NCBI GenBank assembly: GCA_963665555.2
Contig: OY762308.1
Span: forward strand, 2,046,001-2,110,000
Origin: CAXXXW01 sp963665555
GTDB lineage: Bacteria; Pseudomonadota; Alphaproteobacteria; Thalassobaculales; Thalassobaculaceae
Direction: 5' to 3'
DNA length: 64,000 nucleotides
In this document: piece by piece, positions 1 to 8,576 of the stretch
Layout of the letters: each line of letters starts with the position of its first letter
Numbering within the stretch: the stretch's first letter is position 1
Translations under genes and position numbers: made by a program
The notes under the pieces: model-generated
Database searches by the model: none
The model's input: only the letters and a program-made list of their open reading frames with translations
Told to the model about the DNA's origin: nothing

Positions 1-899
1 AGGAGGTCGATGTGCTGGTCGGCGGCCTCAGCTCCGCCGTCGGCCTGGCGATTTCCGAGGTCGCCCGCCAGGAGGGCATCGTCTATGTGGCGACGATCCC
101 CAAGACGATCCAGATGACCACCACCAAGCTGCACAAGCACGTGTTCCGCACCTCCTCGCACACCGATTTCGAGGGCGACGCGATGGCGCAGATCGTCGCC
201 CAGATCGGCGGCAAGAAGCTCTGCGACATCCAGCTCGACTACGCCTACGGCCACGACCTCGCCGCCGGCATCGAGCGCGGGCTGGCCCGGCACGCGCCGG
301 ACGTGGAGAAGGCGATCGACCTGCGCTCCAAGCTCGGCGCGACCGACTACAACGCGCAGATCACGCAGATCCTCGGCACGGGCTGCGACGTGGTGACGAG
401 CGGCCTGTGGGGTTCGCACTTCGTGAACTTCGCGCAGCAGGCCAAGCCCTTCGGCCTGTTCGACCGCGTGACCTACATCTCCGGCGGCGAGATCGCCAGC
501 CACGAGATCGCCGGCAAGATGGGCAAGGACTACCCGGACAACGTGATCTCCAACACCTACGAGCTCTGGTACGACCACACCGTGCCGGCGCACGAGAAGT
601 TCCAGGCCGACCTGGCCGCGCGGGCCGGCGTCAAGGAGACCGCGATGTGGCCGGTGCTGGCCTATATCGGCGTGCACTTCATCGCCAAGGCGGCGGACAA
701 GGCCGGAACGATGGAGGCCGACGCGCTGGCGGCGGCGCTCGAGGGCATGTCGATCGACACGCCGGTCGGCCCCCGCACCATCGACCCCGAAACCCACCAG
801 GCCGACACCGGCCAGTTCTGGGGTCCGATGGTCAAGAAGGAAGGCGTCGACTACCGGGTGATGGATCCGGTGACCTACATCCCGGCCAAGATCGACTGA
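1..899 (+). CDS. Branched-chain amino-acid-type ABC transporter substrate-binding protein, 5'-truncated by window edge
   Basis: The reading frame is open from base 3 and has no start codon inside the window, so the N-terminus and signal peptide lie upstream. The roughly 298 visible residues look like the second half of a LivJ/LivK-type periplasmic binding protein (type 1 periplasmic-binding fold), for example the ISEVARQEGIVYVATIPKT segment and a YGHDLAAGIERG segment. Such proteins capture branched-chain amino acids, amides or related small acids and hand them to the LivHMGF membrane complex. The four partner genes follow immediately on the same strand (first at 997), so this is the binding component of that operon. 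The true substrate cannot be read from the sequence; many LivJ homologues in alphaproteobacteria bind urea, amides or aromatic acids. Confidence 0.88.
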   Translation, partial: EVDVLVGGLSSAVGLAISEVARQEGIVYVATIPKTIQMTTTKLHKHVFRTSSHTDFEGDAMAQIVAQIGGKKLCDIQLDYAYGHDLAAGIERGLARHAPDVEKAIDLRSKLGATDYNAQITQILGTGCDVVTSGLWGSHFVNFAQQAKPFGLFDRVTYISGGEIASHEIAGKMGKDYPDNVISNTYELWYDHTVPAHEKFQADLAARAGVKETAMWPVLAYIGVHFIAKAADKAGTMEADALAAALEGMSIDTPVGPRTIDPETHQADTGQFWGPMVKKEGVDYRVMDPVTYIPAKID

Positions 900-996
900 A
901 CCGGGCGCGCGGCGGACGGCGCCCCGGCGCCGCCCGCCGCCGTTCCGCGCCGCCCGCCCGCCACGGCCCGACGCGGGCGAAGGGGAGCCGCCGCCG

Positions 997-1893
997 ATGG
1001 ACATGCTGCTGTCCAGCCCGACCTTCGTTTTCATCCAGGTTCTGAACTCGATCTCGCTGGGGATGAACATGTTCATCGTCGCGGCGGGGTTGTCGCTGAT
1101 CTTCGGCGTGCTGCGGGTGATCAACTTCGCCCATGGCGCGTTCTACATGTTCGGCGCCTACATCATGTATTCGGTGGCGCAGGAGGCCCAGCTCGGCTTC
1201 GCAACCGGCGTGCTGGCGGCGGCGGCGGGCCTGGCGGTGGTCGCCATCGTCGTCGAGCGCGGGCTGTTCCGCTGGCTCTACGACAAGGAGCACCTGATGC
1301 AGCTCCTGCTCACCTTCGCCATCGTCCTGCTGATGGGCGACTTGGCGAAGGTGATCTGGGGCACCGACCAGCTGAGCGTCTCCTACCCCGAAGGCCTGTC
1401 CGGCGCGACCGACCTCGGCGTCACCTTCTACCCCACCTACCGGCTGATGCTGGCGGCGGTGGGGCCGCTGATCTTCATCGGCCTGTGGCTGATGATCGAG
1501 CGCACGCGCTGGGGCCGGCTGACCCGCGCGGCGACGCAGGACATGGAGATGCTCTCGGCGCTCGGCGTCAACGTGCCGGCGATCTACGTGTCGATCTTCC
1601 TGATCGGCTCGGCGCTGGCGGGGGTCGGCGGGGCGCTGGCGGCGCCGATCAACAGCCCGACGCCCGGCATGGACGCCACCATCATCGTCGAGTGTTTCGT
1701 GATCGTCATCATCGGCGGCCTCGGCTCGCTGTGGGGCAGTTTCGTCGGCGCGCTGATCTACGGCTTCGTCTTCAACTTCGGCTCGGTGATCGTGCCGAAC
1801 TGGCAGGATGTGTTCGCCTTCCTGCTGCTGATGGCGGTGTTGCTGGCGCGGCCCTGGGGCCTCTACGGCCAGCCCGAACGCGAGGGGCACTGA
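997..1893 (+). CDS. livH: Branched-chain amino acid ABC transporter permease LivH
   Basis: A 298-residue polytopic inner-membrane protein. The N-terminal half contains the typical LivH stretch GVLRVINFAHGAFYMFGAY, and the segment IVIIGGLGSLWGSFVGALI near residues 230-248 is the conserved C-terminal signature. It forms one half of the transmembrane channel with LivM. The ATG is preceded by a purine-rich GGGGAGCC element, and the 97-base spacer after the binding-protein gene carries nothing else recognisable. It is the first membrane gene of a tightly packed operon (3 bases to livM). Family assignment is secure; the transported substrate is not determined. Confidence 0.93.
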   Translation: MDMLLSSPTFVFIQVLNSISLGMNMFIVAAGLSLIFGVLRVINFAHGAFYMFGAYIMYSVAQEAQLGFATGVLAAAAGLAVVAIVVERGLFRWLYDKEHLMQLLLTFAIVLLMGDLAKVIWGTDQLSVSYPEGLSGATDLGVTFYPTYRLMLAAVGPLIFIGLWLMIERTRWGRLTRAATQDMEMLSALGVNVPAIYVSIFLIGSALAGVGGALAAPINSPTPGMDATIIVECFVIVIIGGLGSLWGSFVGALIYGFVFNFGSVIVPNWQDVFAFLLLMAVLLARPWGLYGQPEREGH

Positions 1894-1896
1894 GCG

Positions 1897-2838
1897 ATGG
1901 GCGGGATAGCCGCGCGCGGCCCGGCGATCGCCTGCGCCGTCGTCTTCGTCGGCCTGGCGCTGGTGCCGCTCACCGAGTCGCGCTACCTGGTCGACCTGTC
2001 GACCGAGATCATGGTTTATGCGCTGTTCGCGCTGAGCCTGAACGTGATCATCGGGTTTTCCGGCAATGTGTCCTTCGGCCACGCCGCCTATTTCGCCATC
2101 GGCGGCTACGCCAACGCGATCCTGCTGACGACCTATGGCTGGCCGCTGGTCCTGTCCTTCCCGGCGGCGGTGGCGCTGTCGGCGCTGGCGGCGGCCTTCG
2201 TCGCCTATTTCTGCACCCGGCTGACGGACATCTACTTCGCCATGCTGACGCTGGCCTTCGCCATGCTGGTCTGGGCGATCGCGTTCAAGTGGCGCTCGGT
2301 CACCGGCGGCGACGACGGGTTCGTGGGCGTCGATGTGCCGGCCTTCATCGACACGCGCGTGCCCTTCTTCTACTTCACGCTGGCGGTGGTCGCGGTCTCG
2401 ACGGCGCTCTTGTGGACGATCTGCCACTCCGCCTTCGGCCAGGCGCTGGTCGCGGTGCGGGAGAACCTGACGCGGGCCGGCTTCATCGGCGTGAACACGC
2501 GGCTGATGCGCGGCGTCGCCTTCACGGTCGCCGGGGCCTTCGCGGGGATCGCCGGCGCGATCTTCGCCATGTACAACCGCGGCGTCTACACCGAGTCCGC
2601 GTTCTGGACGGAATCGGCCCAGGTGCTGATCATGACCCTGCTCGGCGGCATGTACTCCTTCTTCGGCCCGGCGATCGGCGCCGCCGTCCTCTACATCCTG
2701 GAGCGGTTCGCCAACGAGTACACCCAGTACTGGCCCACCGTGCTGGGCGCGATCCTGCTGGTGATCGTGCTGGTGCTGCCGGAGGGGCTGGTGGGGCTGG
2801 CGCGGCGGATCGGCGCCCGCCTGGCGCGGGGGGGCTGA
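1897..2838 (+). CDS. livM: Branched-chain amino acid ABC transporter permease LivM
   Basis: A 313-residue integral membrane protein of the LivM family. The conserved SLNVIIGFSGNVSFGHAAYF segment lies near residues 47-66 and GGMYSFFGPAIGAA near residues 250-263, both hallmarks of LivM. It pairs with LivH to build the transmembrane path and couples to the LivG and LivF ATPases. The ATG lies 3 bases after the livH stop, and the gene is followed 3 bases later by the GTG of livG, so the whole block is transcribed and translated as a unit. Length is normal for the family. Confidence 0.93.
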   Translation: MGGIAARGPAIACAVVFVGLALVPLTESRYLVDLSTEIMVYALFALSLNVIIGFSGNVSFGHAAYFAIGGYANAILLTTYGWPLVLSFPAAVALSALAAAFVAYFCTRLTDIYFAMLTLAFAMLVWAIAFKWRSVTGGDDGFVGVDVPAFIDTRVPFFYFTLAVVAVSTALLWTICHSAFGQALVAVRENLTRAGFIGVNTRLMRGVAFTVAGAFAGIAGAIFAMYNRGVYTESAFWTESAQVLIMTLLGGMYSFFGPAIGAAVLYILERFANEYTQYWPTVLGAILLVIVLVLPEGLVGLARRIGARLARGG

Positions 2839-2841
2839 GCC

Positions 2842-3609
2842 GTGGACGCCGCCGGAACCGTTCTCGAAACCCGGGGCCTGGTCAAGGACTTCGGCGGCTT
2901 CGTGGCGATCGACGATGTGAGCTTCGCGCTGGAGAAGGGGCGCAAGCACGCGATCATCGGCCCGAACGGCGCCGGCAAGACCACCTTCTTCAACCTGATC
3001 ACCGGACACCTCGCGCCGAGCCGGGGGGAGGTGCTGTTCGACGGCCGCGACATCACCGGCACGCCGCCGCACAAGATCGTCAAGCTCGGCCTCGCGCGCT
3101 CCTTCCAGCGGATCAACATCTTCCCCCGGATGACCGTCCACCAGAACATCCAGACCGCGCTGATCGCCCGCGACGGCGAGCATTTCAACATGTTCCTGCG
3201 CGGCGCGACGCGCAACCTCGGGGAGACCCGGGAGCTGCTGGAGCTGGTCGGCCTCGACGGGGAGGCGGCGGAGGTCGCGGGCGAACTGGCCTACGGCAAG
3301 CAGAAGCAGCTCGAACTGGCGATCGCGCTGGCCGAGAACCCGAGCGTCCTGCTGCTCGACGAGCCGACGGCCGGCATGTCGCCGAGGGAGACCGAGGACG
3401 CGATCGCGCTGGTGGACCGGATCGCCGGCTCGCGCGGCCTCACCCTGCTGTTCACCGAGCACGACATGAGCGTCGTCTTCGGCATCGCCGACCGCGTGTC
3501 GGTGCTGCACCACGGGGAGCTGATCGCCTCCGGCCCGCCGGAGGATGTGCGCAACGACCCGGAGGTCCGGCGCGTCTACCTCGGGGAGGCCGGCGATGGC
3601 GCAGCTTGA
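2842..3609 (+). CDS. livG: Branched-chain amino acid ABC transporter ATP-binding protein LivG
   Basis: A 255-residue ABC ATPase beginning with GTG. Walker A is GPNGAGKTTF (about residues 40-49), the signature region reads LAYGKQKQLELA rather than LSGGQ, as is usual in LivG, and Walker B is VLLLDEPTAGMSP followed by the H-loop TEHDMSVVF. The LAYGKQKQLE variant distinguishes LivG from LivF. It energises transport through LivH/LivM. It overlaps the start of livF by 14 bases, which indicates translational coupling. Confidence 0.93.
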   Translation: MDAAGTVLETRGLVKDFGGFVAIDDVSFALEKGRKHAIIGPNGAGKTTFFNLITGHLAPSRGEVLFDGRDITGTPPHKIVKLGLARSFQRINIFPRMTVHQNIQTALIARDGEHFNMFLRGATRNLGETRELLELVGLDGEAAEVAGELAYGKQKQLELAIALAENPSVLLLDEPTAGMSPRETEDAIALVDRIAGSRGLTLLFTEHDMSVVFGIADRVSVLHHGELIASGPPEDVRNDPEVRRVYLGEAGDGAA

Positions 3610-4300
3610 GGTCCAGGGCATCCACACCTCCTACGGCCTGAGCAAGGTCCTGTTCGGGATCGGCTTCGAGGTGGAGCCGGGGCAGGTGGTCTCGCTGATC
3701 GGGCGCAACGGCGTCGGCAAGACCACCACCATGCGCTCGGTGATGGGCCTGACGCCGGCGGGCGAGGGCCGCGTCGTGTTCGAGGGGACGGACATCACCC
3801 GCCTGCCGGCGCACCGCATCTCCCGGCTCGGAATCGGCTACGTGCCGGAGGAGCGGCGCATCTTCCCGCAGCTGACGGTGTGGGAGAACCTCGACATCGC
3901 GCGCCGCCCCGCCGCCTCGGGCGCGGGCTGGGACGAGGAGCGGGTGTTCGCCCTGTTCCCCGACCTGCGCGACATCCAGGACCGCCCCGGCGGCGTGCTG
4001 AGCGGCGGCCAGCAGCAGATGCTGACCATCGCCCGCAGCCTGATGAACAACCCACGCCTGCTGCTGCTCGACGAGCCCTCGGAGGGCCTCGCGCCCAAGG
4101 TGGTCGAGGACCTGCGCGACCAGATCGCGGCGCTGCGCGACTCCGGCCTCTCCATCGTGCTGGCCGAGCAGAACCTGTCCTTCGTGCTGCGCCTGAGCGA
4201 CCGCTGCCACATCCTGGAAAAGGGCGAGATCCAGTATTCCGGCGCGCCCGCCGAACTGCGGGCCAACCCGGACATCCTCGAACGCTACCTGACGCTGTGA
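3596..4300 (+). CDS. livF: Branched-chain amino acid ABC transporter ATP-binding protein LivF
   Basis: A 234-residue ABC ATPase, last gene of the liv operon. Walker A is GRNGVGKTTT, the signature is LSGGQQQML, and Walker B is LLLLDEPSEGLAP followed by AEQNLSFV; the Q-Q-Q after LSGG and the AEQN H-loop variant are typical of LivF. I chose the ATG at 3596, within the end of livG, because the protein then begins MAQLEVQGIHTSYG in line with the family; an upstream start at 3545 would add an unrelated extension. No strong terminator is visible in the 217 bases before the next gene. Confidence 0.92.
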   Translation: MAQLEVQGIHTSYGLSKVLFGIGFEVEPGQVVSLIGRNGVGKTTTMRSVMGLTPAGEGRVVFEGTDITRLPAHRISRLGIGYVPEERRIFPQLTVWENLDIARRPAASGAGWDEERVFALFPDLRDIQDRPGGVLSGGQQQMLTIARSLMNNPRLLLLDEPSEGLAPKVVEDLRDQIAALRDSGLSIVLAEQNLSFVLRLSDRCHILEKGEIQYSGAPAELRANPDILERYLTL

Positions 4301-4352
4301 GCGCCGGCGAATATCCCGGACCCGATGGCGGGCCGGAATCGCGCGCGCACGG

Positions 4353-4382
4353 TTGACCCGGCGCGCCGCTTGCCCGCACAAT
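4353..4382 (+). promoter_or_regulatory. Candidate sigma-70 promoter for dctQM
   Basis: TTGACC at 4353-4358, an 18-base spacer and CACAAT at 4377-4382 give a fair sigma-70-like match, about 135 bases upstream of the dctQ start and inside the liv-dct intergenic region. It would give the TRAP genes a transcription start independent of the liv operon. This is inferred from consensus only. Confidence 0.4.
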
Positions 4383-4517
4383 CGCCCGCGCCGGCGATCC
4401 GGGGGGACGGCCGGCGGACCAGAAGGGGAAGCGCGCCGGTTCGGACCCGCCGTCCGGCGCGCCGACGCGAGGGGCGGCGGGACGCCGCCCCGTTCCACGC
4501 GGGAAAAGGAACCCGGC

Positions 4518-5060
4518 ATGATCGCCATTGCTCGAGCCATCGAGCGGATTTCCGACACGGTCGGGCTCGTCGGGGCCTGGGTCATGGCGCCGCTCGTCGT
4601 TTCCATGGTCTACGAGGTGCTCGCGCGGCACTTCTTCGGCGCGCCGACCTTCTGGGCCTACGAGGTCGGCTACATGCTGGCCGGCACCACCTACATGTTC
4701 GGCATGGCCTACTGCCTCAGGATGGGCGGCCACATCCGGGTCGACTTCATCTACGAGGGGCTGGCGCCCCGGCGCAAGGCGCTGGTCAACCTGCTCGGCT
4801 ACCTGATCCTGATGCTTCCGGTCGGGCTGTGGGTGACCTGGGGCCTCTTCCACTACGCCGTCGAGGCCTACGACGCGAACGAGGTGTCGGGCGAGTCGGC
4901 CTGGAACCCGATCATCTGGCCGTTCCGCGCGGTCTGGACGATCGGCTTCGCCGCCCTCTGCCTGCAGGCCATCGCCGAGGTGATCAAGAGCGCGCTGGTG
5001 CTGCGGGGCGTGGACATCGCCGAACACGGATTCATCGGCATCGAGGAGCCGAACACATGA
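4518..5060 (+). CDS. dctQ: TRAP transporter small permease (DctQ family)
   Basis: A 180-residue protein with about four hydrophobic segments and the DctQ-like core YEVGYMLAGTTYMFGMAYCLRMGGHIRVDFIY. DctQ is the small membrane subunit of tripartite ATP-independent periplasmic transporters, which use an ion gradient to import carboxylates or related solutes. ATG 4518 is preceded by GGAAAAGGAA, a good ribosome-binding site; the frame is open further upstream to 4353, but that would add a non-hydrophobic, proline- and arginine-rich extension unlike the family. The stop overlaps the dctM start as ATGA. The periplasmic binding subunit is not encoded in this window. Confidence 0.88.
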   Translation: MIAIARAIERISDTVGLVGAWVMAPLVVSMVYEVLARHFFGAPTFWAYEVGYMLAGTTYMFGMAYCLRMGGHIRVDFIYEGLAPRRKALVNLLGYLILMLPVGLWVTWGLFHYAVEAYDANEVSGESAWNPIIWPFRAVWTIGFAALCLQAIAEVIKSALVLRGVDIAEHGFIGIEEPNT

Positions 5061-6376
5061 CCCTTGGCATCGGCCTCCTGATGTTCCCGGTGTTGATGAT
5101 CTTCATCTTCATCGGGTTCCCCGTCGCGTTCTCCCTCATGGGCGTGGCGCTGTTTTTCGGCTACTACCGTTTCGGCGACGCGCTGGTCCACCAGATGGTG
5201 GCCAAGGTGGACGATGTGGCGTCCTACTACGTGCTGGCGGCGGTGCCCCTGTTCATCTTCATGGGCGCGATGCTGGAGCGCTCCGGCATCGCGGAGCGGC
5301 TGTTCGAGGCGATCCACCTCTGGACGCGCCGCCTGCCGGGCGGCCTCGCGGTCGGCACGGTGATCCTGTGCGTGGTGTTCGCGGCGGCGAGCGGCGTGGT
5401 CGGCGCGACCGAGTCCGTCGTCGGGCTGCTGGCGATCCCGGTGATGCTGCGCTACGCCTACGACAAGGGCCTGATTTCGGGAACGATCTGCGCCGGCGGC
5501 TCGCTGGGCACGATCATCCCGCCCTCGGTGGTGGTGGTGATCCTCGGCCCGGTGGCCGACGTGTCGGTGGGCGACCTGTTCGTCGGGATGCTGCTGCCGG
5601 GCCTGATCCTGGCCGGCCTTTACATCGTCTACATCCTGGGCCGCTGCATTATCCGCCCGCAGGACGGGCCGTCGCTGCCGCCGGACGAGAACGACCCCGG
5701 CCTGCTCCACAAGCTCTACATCACCGCCACCGCGCTGGTGCCGCCGCTGGTGCTGATCTTCGCGGTGCTGGGCACGATCATGCTCGGCTGGGCGACGCCG
5801 ACGGAGGCGGCGGCGATGGGCGCGGCCGGCACGGTGATCATGACGCTGATCTACCGCACCTTCACCGTCGCCGTGCTGCAGGCGGCGTTCCTGAAGACGC
5901 TGCAGGTGACGGCGATGATCCTCACCATCCTGCTGGGCGGCACCATGTTCGCCGGCGTCTTCGTGGCGCTGGGCGGCATCAGCGCGGTGCAGAACCTGCT
6001 GGAGGCGGCGAACCTGACGGCGTGGCCCACCATGCTGATCCTGATGCTGATCGCCTTCGTCGCCGGCTTCGTGCTCGACCTGATCTCGATCGTGCTGATC
6101 ATCATCCCGGTCGCCATCGCCGTGCTGCGCGCGATGGGGGTGGACGATGTGTGGTTCTGCATCATGTTCCTGGTGGTGATCCAGACCAGCTACCTGACGC
6201 CGCCGATGGCGCCGGCGATCTTCTACCTGCGCGGCATCAGCCCGCCCGAGATCCGGCTGGCCGACATGTACCGGGGCGTGGTGCCCTTCATCGTGCTGGA
6301 GTTCATCTGCCTCGGCCTTGTGATGGCCTTCCCCGAACTCGCCCTGTGGCTCCCGGAGGTGGTGTTCGACCGCTGA
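5057..6376 (+). CDS. dctM: TRAP transporter large permease (DctM family)
   Basis: A 439-residue, about twelve-helix membrane protein, the ion-coupled translocation subunit of a TRAP transporter. Family signatures include LYFIFMGAML-like LFIFMGAMLERSG near residue 72, GGSLGTIIPPSVVVVILG near residue 150, and the C-terminal TPPMAPAIFYLRGISPPEI motif. ATG 5057 overlaps the dctQ stop. The gene is followed by an intergenic gap and an unrelated gene, so no DctP binding protein accompanies the pair here. Substrate unknown. Confidence 0.92.
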   Translation: MTLGIGLLMFPVLMIFIFIGFPVAFSLMGVALFFGYYRFGDALVHQMVAKVDDVASYYVLAAVPLFIFMGAMLERSGIAERLFEAIHLWTRRLPGGLAVGTVILCVVFAAASGVVGATESVVGLLAIPVMLRYAYDKGLISGTICAGGSLGTIIPPSVVVVILGPVADVSVGDLFVGMLLPGLILAGLYIVYILGRCIIRPQDGPSLPPDENDPGLLHKLYITATALVPPLVLIFAVLGTIMLGWATPTEAAAMGAAGTVIMTLIYRTFTVAVLQAAFLKTLQVTAMILTILLGGTMFAGVFVALGGISAVQNLLEAANLTAWPTMLILMLIAFVAGFVLDLISIVLIIIPVAIAVLRAMGVDDVWFCIMFLVVIQTSYLTPPMAPAIFYLRGISPPEIRLADMYRGVVPFIVLEFICLGLVMAFPELALWLPEVVFDR

Positions 6377-6459
6377 CGGGCGCGGGCGGCGCGGCGGGGC
6401 GCGCGTGGTAGAATGGGCGATTCGCCGCGCGCGGACCGGGGGCCGGGAAGGAAGGCGGC

Positions 6460-7341
6460 ATGACCATCGCCATGTGCTACGTGTCGCCCGAAGGCGTCGT
6501 GCTGGGCGCCGACAGCACCGCGACCCAAACCCTCGAGGACGGGTGGCGCTTCTATAACAACGCCCAGAAAGTGTTCGAGATCGGCGAAGACGGTACGCTC
6601 GGCCTCGTCACATGGGGGCTGGGCGACCTTGGCGATGTTGGCTACCGCACCCTGGTGGCGCGCTTCGCCGACGATCTGGAACGCCAAAGACCCTCGACCG
6701 TTGCCGAGGTCGCCGAACGGTGGGGCGCGCATTTCGGCCACGCCTACCGGAACTCGGCCTTCGTCCGACGATTCCGGGAATTGGCGGCGAAGCCGCCATT
6801 GGGCGCTCTCCCCGCAACCCGGCCTCCGGTCGCGCGGACGGCCGCCGAGGAGTATGAGTTCGAGGAATTGTCGAATAGCTTGACCGTCGGCGTTTGCATT
6901 GGAGGTTACGTAAAGAACAGGGAACCTGTGGCATTTGAGATCGTCTTTCGACCGAACCGACCGGAGCCTGTGCTGGATCGCATAGAGAACCATAGAACAT
7001 TTGCCGTGAGTAATTTTTCGGAGCGATTGCTCTACGGGATCGAAGAGAACACGTTCCAGAAAATTTTGAATTCCGGTAAATGGACTGGGGACGCTTACGA
7101 ATTGATCGGTGTCTTCTCCGACGGTTTCCTTAACCCAAAGGCGCTTCCGATACGGGAGGCGATAGATTTTGTCCATTTTTGCGTGTCGAGCACCATAAAG
7201 GCTCTCAAGTTCTCCGGGTTGCCACAAACATGTGGCGGCCCGATCGAGATTGCGGTTATCACTACGGATCGGAAGTTTCGCTGGGTCAGCCACAAACCGT
7301 GGCATTCCGCCATAACGGAGGGAGATCGCGATGGGCGATAA
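6460..7341 (+). CDS. Proteasome-like Ntn hydrolase, stand-alone
   Basis: A 293-residue protein whose N-terminus reads M-TIAMCYVSPEGVVLGADST. If the initiator Met is removed, Thr becomes residue 1, the aspartate of GADS falls at residue 17 and a lysine (AQKVFEI) at residue 36. This matches the Thr1/Asp17/Lys33 catalytic set of proteasome beta subunits and HslV, with a three-residue shift for the lysine. A glycine-rich VTWGLGDLG segment follows. It is longer than HslV (about 175 residues) and has no HslU or ARC/Mpa partner nearby. A TAGAAT -10-like element sits at 6410-6415. Base composition drops in the second half (from about 6880), which suggests a foreign or mosaic origin. Its stop lies inside the start of a small gene. 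Activity and substrate are inferred from motifs only. Confidence 0.7.
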   Translation: MTIAMCYVSPEGVVLGADSTATQTLEDGWRFYNNAQKVFEIGEDGTLGLVTWGLGDLGDVGYRTLVARFADDLERQRPSTVAEVAERWGAHFGHAYRNSAFVRRFRELAAKPPLGALPATRPPVARTAAEEYEFEELSNSLTVGVCIGGYVKNREPVAFEIVFRPNRPEPVLDRIENHRTFAVSNFSERLLYGIEENTFQKILNSGKWTGDAYELIGVFSDGFLNPKALPIREAIDFVHFCVSSTIKALKFSGLPQTCGGPIEIAVITTDRKFRWVSHKPWHSAITEGDRDGR

Positions 7342-7546
7342 CACGGATGCGGCAACGTTTTACGAGAACATCAGGGAACCGGAGTGGATCCGCGAGATGC
7401 GTCGGCACTATGCGGCGCACGGCCACTACCGGCCGGACCATTTGCGCCGACTCCTCGGCGATCCCATGAAGAGCGTCGGTCCGCCAGGCGAAGTCTTCGA
7501 CGCGATCGCCGCCCACCGGGCGCGCGAGGACAAGGACCCGGTTTGA
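7331..7546 (+). CDS. Small hypothetical protein coupled to the Ntn hydrolase
   Basis: A 71-residue soluble, charged protein with the core FYENIREPEWIREMRRHYAAH, then PDHLRRLLGDPMKSV. No known domain is recognised. The ATG overlaps the end of the Ntn hydrolase gene by 11 bases in another frame and is preceded by GGAGGGAGA, so translation is probably coupled. The arrangement suggests a partner, substrate or regulator of the hydrolase, which is inference from position only. Confidence 0.65.
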   Translation: MGDNTDAATFYENIREPEWIREMRRHYAAHGHYRPDHLRRLLGDPMKSVGPPGEVFDAIAAHRAREDKDPV

Positions 7547-7618
7547 CGCGCCCGGAACCGGCCGCGCCGCGGGCGAAACGCCGCTAGAGATAGCAACGCC
7601 CCGCCCGCCGCGACATCC

Positions 7619-7647
7619 TTGACTCCCGCCGCCGGCGGGCGTATCGG
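7619..7647 (+). promoter_or_regulatory. Candidate sigma-70 promoter for the hydroxylase-family gene
   Basis: TTGACT at 7619-7624, a 17-base spacer and TATCGG at 7642-7647, about 80 bases upstream of the ATG at 7726. The spacer contains the self-complementary CCCGCCGCCGGCGGGC, which could also be an operator. The -35/-10 pattern with a 17-base spacer recurs at other genes of this window. Confidence 0.45.
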
Positions 7648-7725
7648 AATCCTCGCGCGCCCGGTCGCGGACGGCCGGGGCCGGGGGCGCGCCGGGACGG
7701 GCCGCGCGACGGGAGGAACGCCGCC

Positions 7726-8496
7726 ATGATGGGCAAGCGCCAGATCGAGTTCCGCCGGGGTTACCGCGCCAAGATCTACGGCTGGTACAACGGCTACGCC
7801 CATATCGCGGTGGTCTACGCCATCGGCGTTACGGCGATGTGGATCTATATCCAGCACATCTCCGCCGTGCAGTGGTGGGAGTGGCTGGTCGTCCCGGTCA
7901 CCTTCCTCGTCTGCAACGTTTTCGAGTGGTTCCTGCACAAGCATGTGATGCACCGCCGGATCAATGTCGTCGGCCTGCGCGCGATCTACGAGCGGCACAC
8001 GCTGAACCACCACCAGTTCTTCACCGACGAGGATGTGCGCTTCCGCGACCACATGGACTGGCGGGTGACGGTGTTCCCGCCCTACGCGCTGGTGATCTTC
8101 ATCGCGATGTCGCTGCCCGGCGTGGCGATGTTCGGCTACCTGTTCGGCGCGAACGTCGGCTGGCTTTTCATCTGCACCACCACCGGCATGTACCTCACCT
8201 ACGAGTTCATGCATTTCTGCTGCCATGTGGACGAGAACGCCTTCGTGCGCAACGCCCCCTTCATCAACACGCTCCGCCGCCACCACGTGGCGCACCACAA
8301 CAAGGGGCTGATGATGGAGACCAACATGAACCTCACCTTCCCGATCGCCGACTGGATGTTCGGGACCTCGGACCTCGACCGGGGGCTGCTGGGGCACCTG
8401 TTCAACGGCTACGGCACGAAGCACCTGAAGACGGGCCTTCGGGTCCGCCCGCGCACGCCCTTCGAGGCGTCGCCCGGCCCGATCCCGGCCGACTGA
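7726..8496 (+). CDS. Sterol desaturase / fatty acid hydroxylase family membrane protein
   Basis: A 256-residue membrane protein with the histidine-box pattern of the fatty acid hydroxylase superfamily: HKHVMH at residues 71-76, HTLNHHQ at 91-97 and HHVAHH near 186-191, between hydrophobic segments. These histidines bind a di-iron centre that uses oxygen and an electron donor to hydroxylate or desaturate lipids, sterols or carotenoids at the inner membrane. The substrate cannot be assigned from the sequence. A good promoter candidate lies at 7619-7647, and the gene seems to be expressed alone. Confidence 0.85.
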   Translation: MMGKRQIEFRRGYRAKIYGWYNGYAHIAVVYAIGVTAMWIYIQHISAVQWWEWLVVPVTFLVCNVFEWFLHKHVMHRRINVVGLRAIYERHTLNHHQFFTDEDVRFRDHMDWRVTVFPPYALVIFIAMSLPGVAMFGYLFGANVGWLFICTTTGMYLTYEFMHFCCHVDENAFVRNAPFINTLRRHHVAHHNKGLMMETNMNLTFPIADWMFGTSDLDRGLLGHLFNGYGTKHLKTGLRVRPRTPFEASPGPIPAD

Positions 8497-8576
8497 CCGG
8501 CGCCGCGCGGGGAAAGGTCCCGCCGCCGGTGCGCCCCGTCCCGCCGGCGGCGCCGCTTCGTCCGGCCGCCGTCGTC

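Noticed and set aside
832..3627. Very long minus-strand frames (for example 931 codons over 832-3627) and similar frames elsewhere
   Set aside because: They are antisense shadows of well-recognised genes in GC-rich DNA; the products are Arg/Gly/His-rich with no family features.
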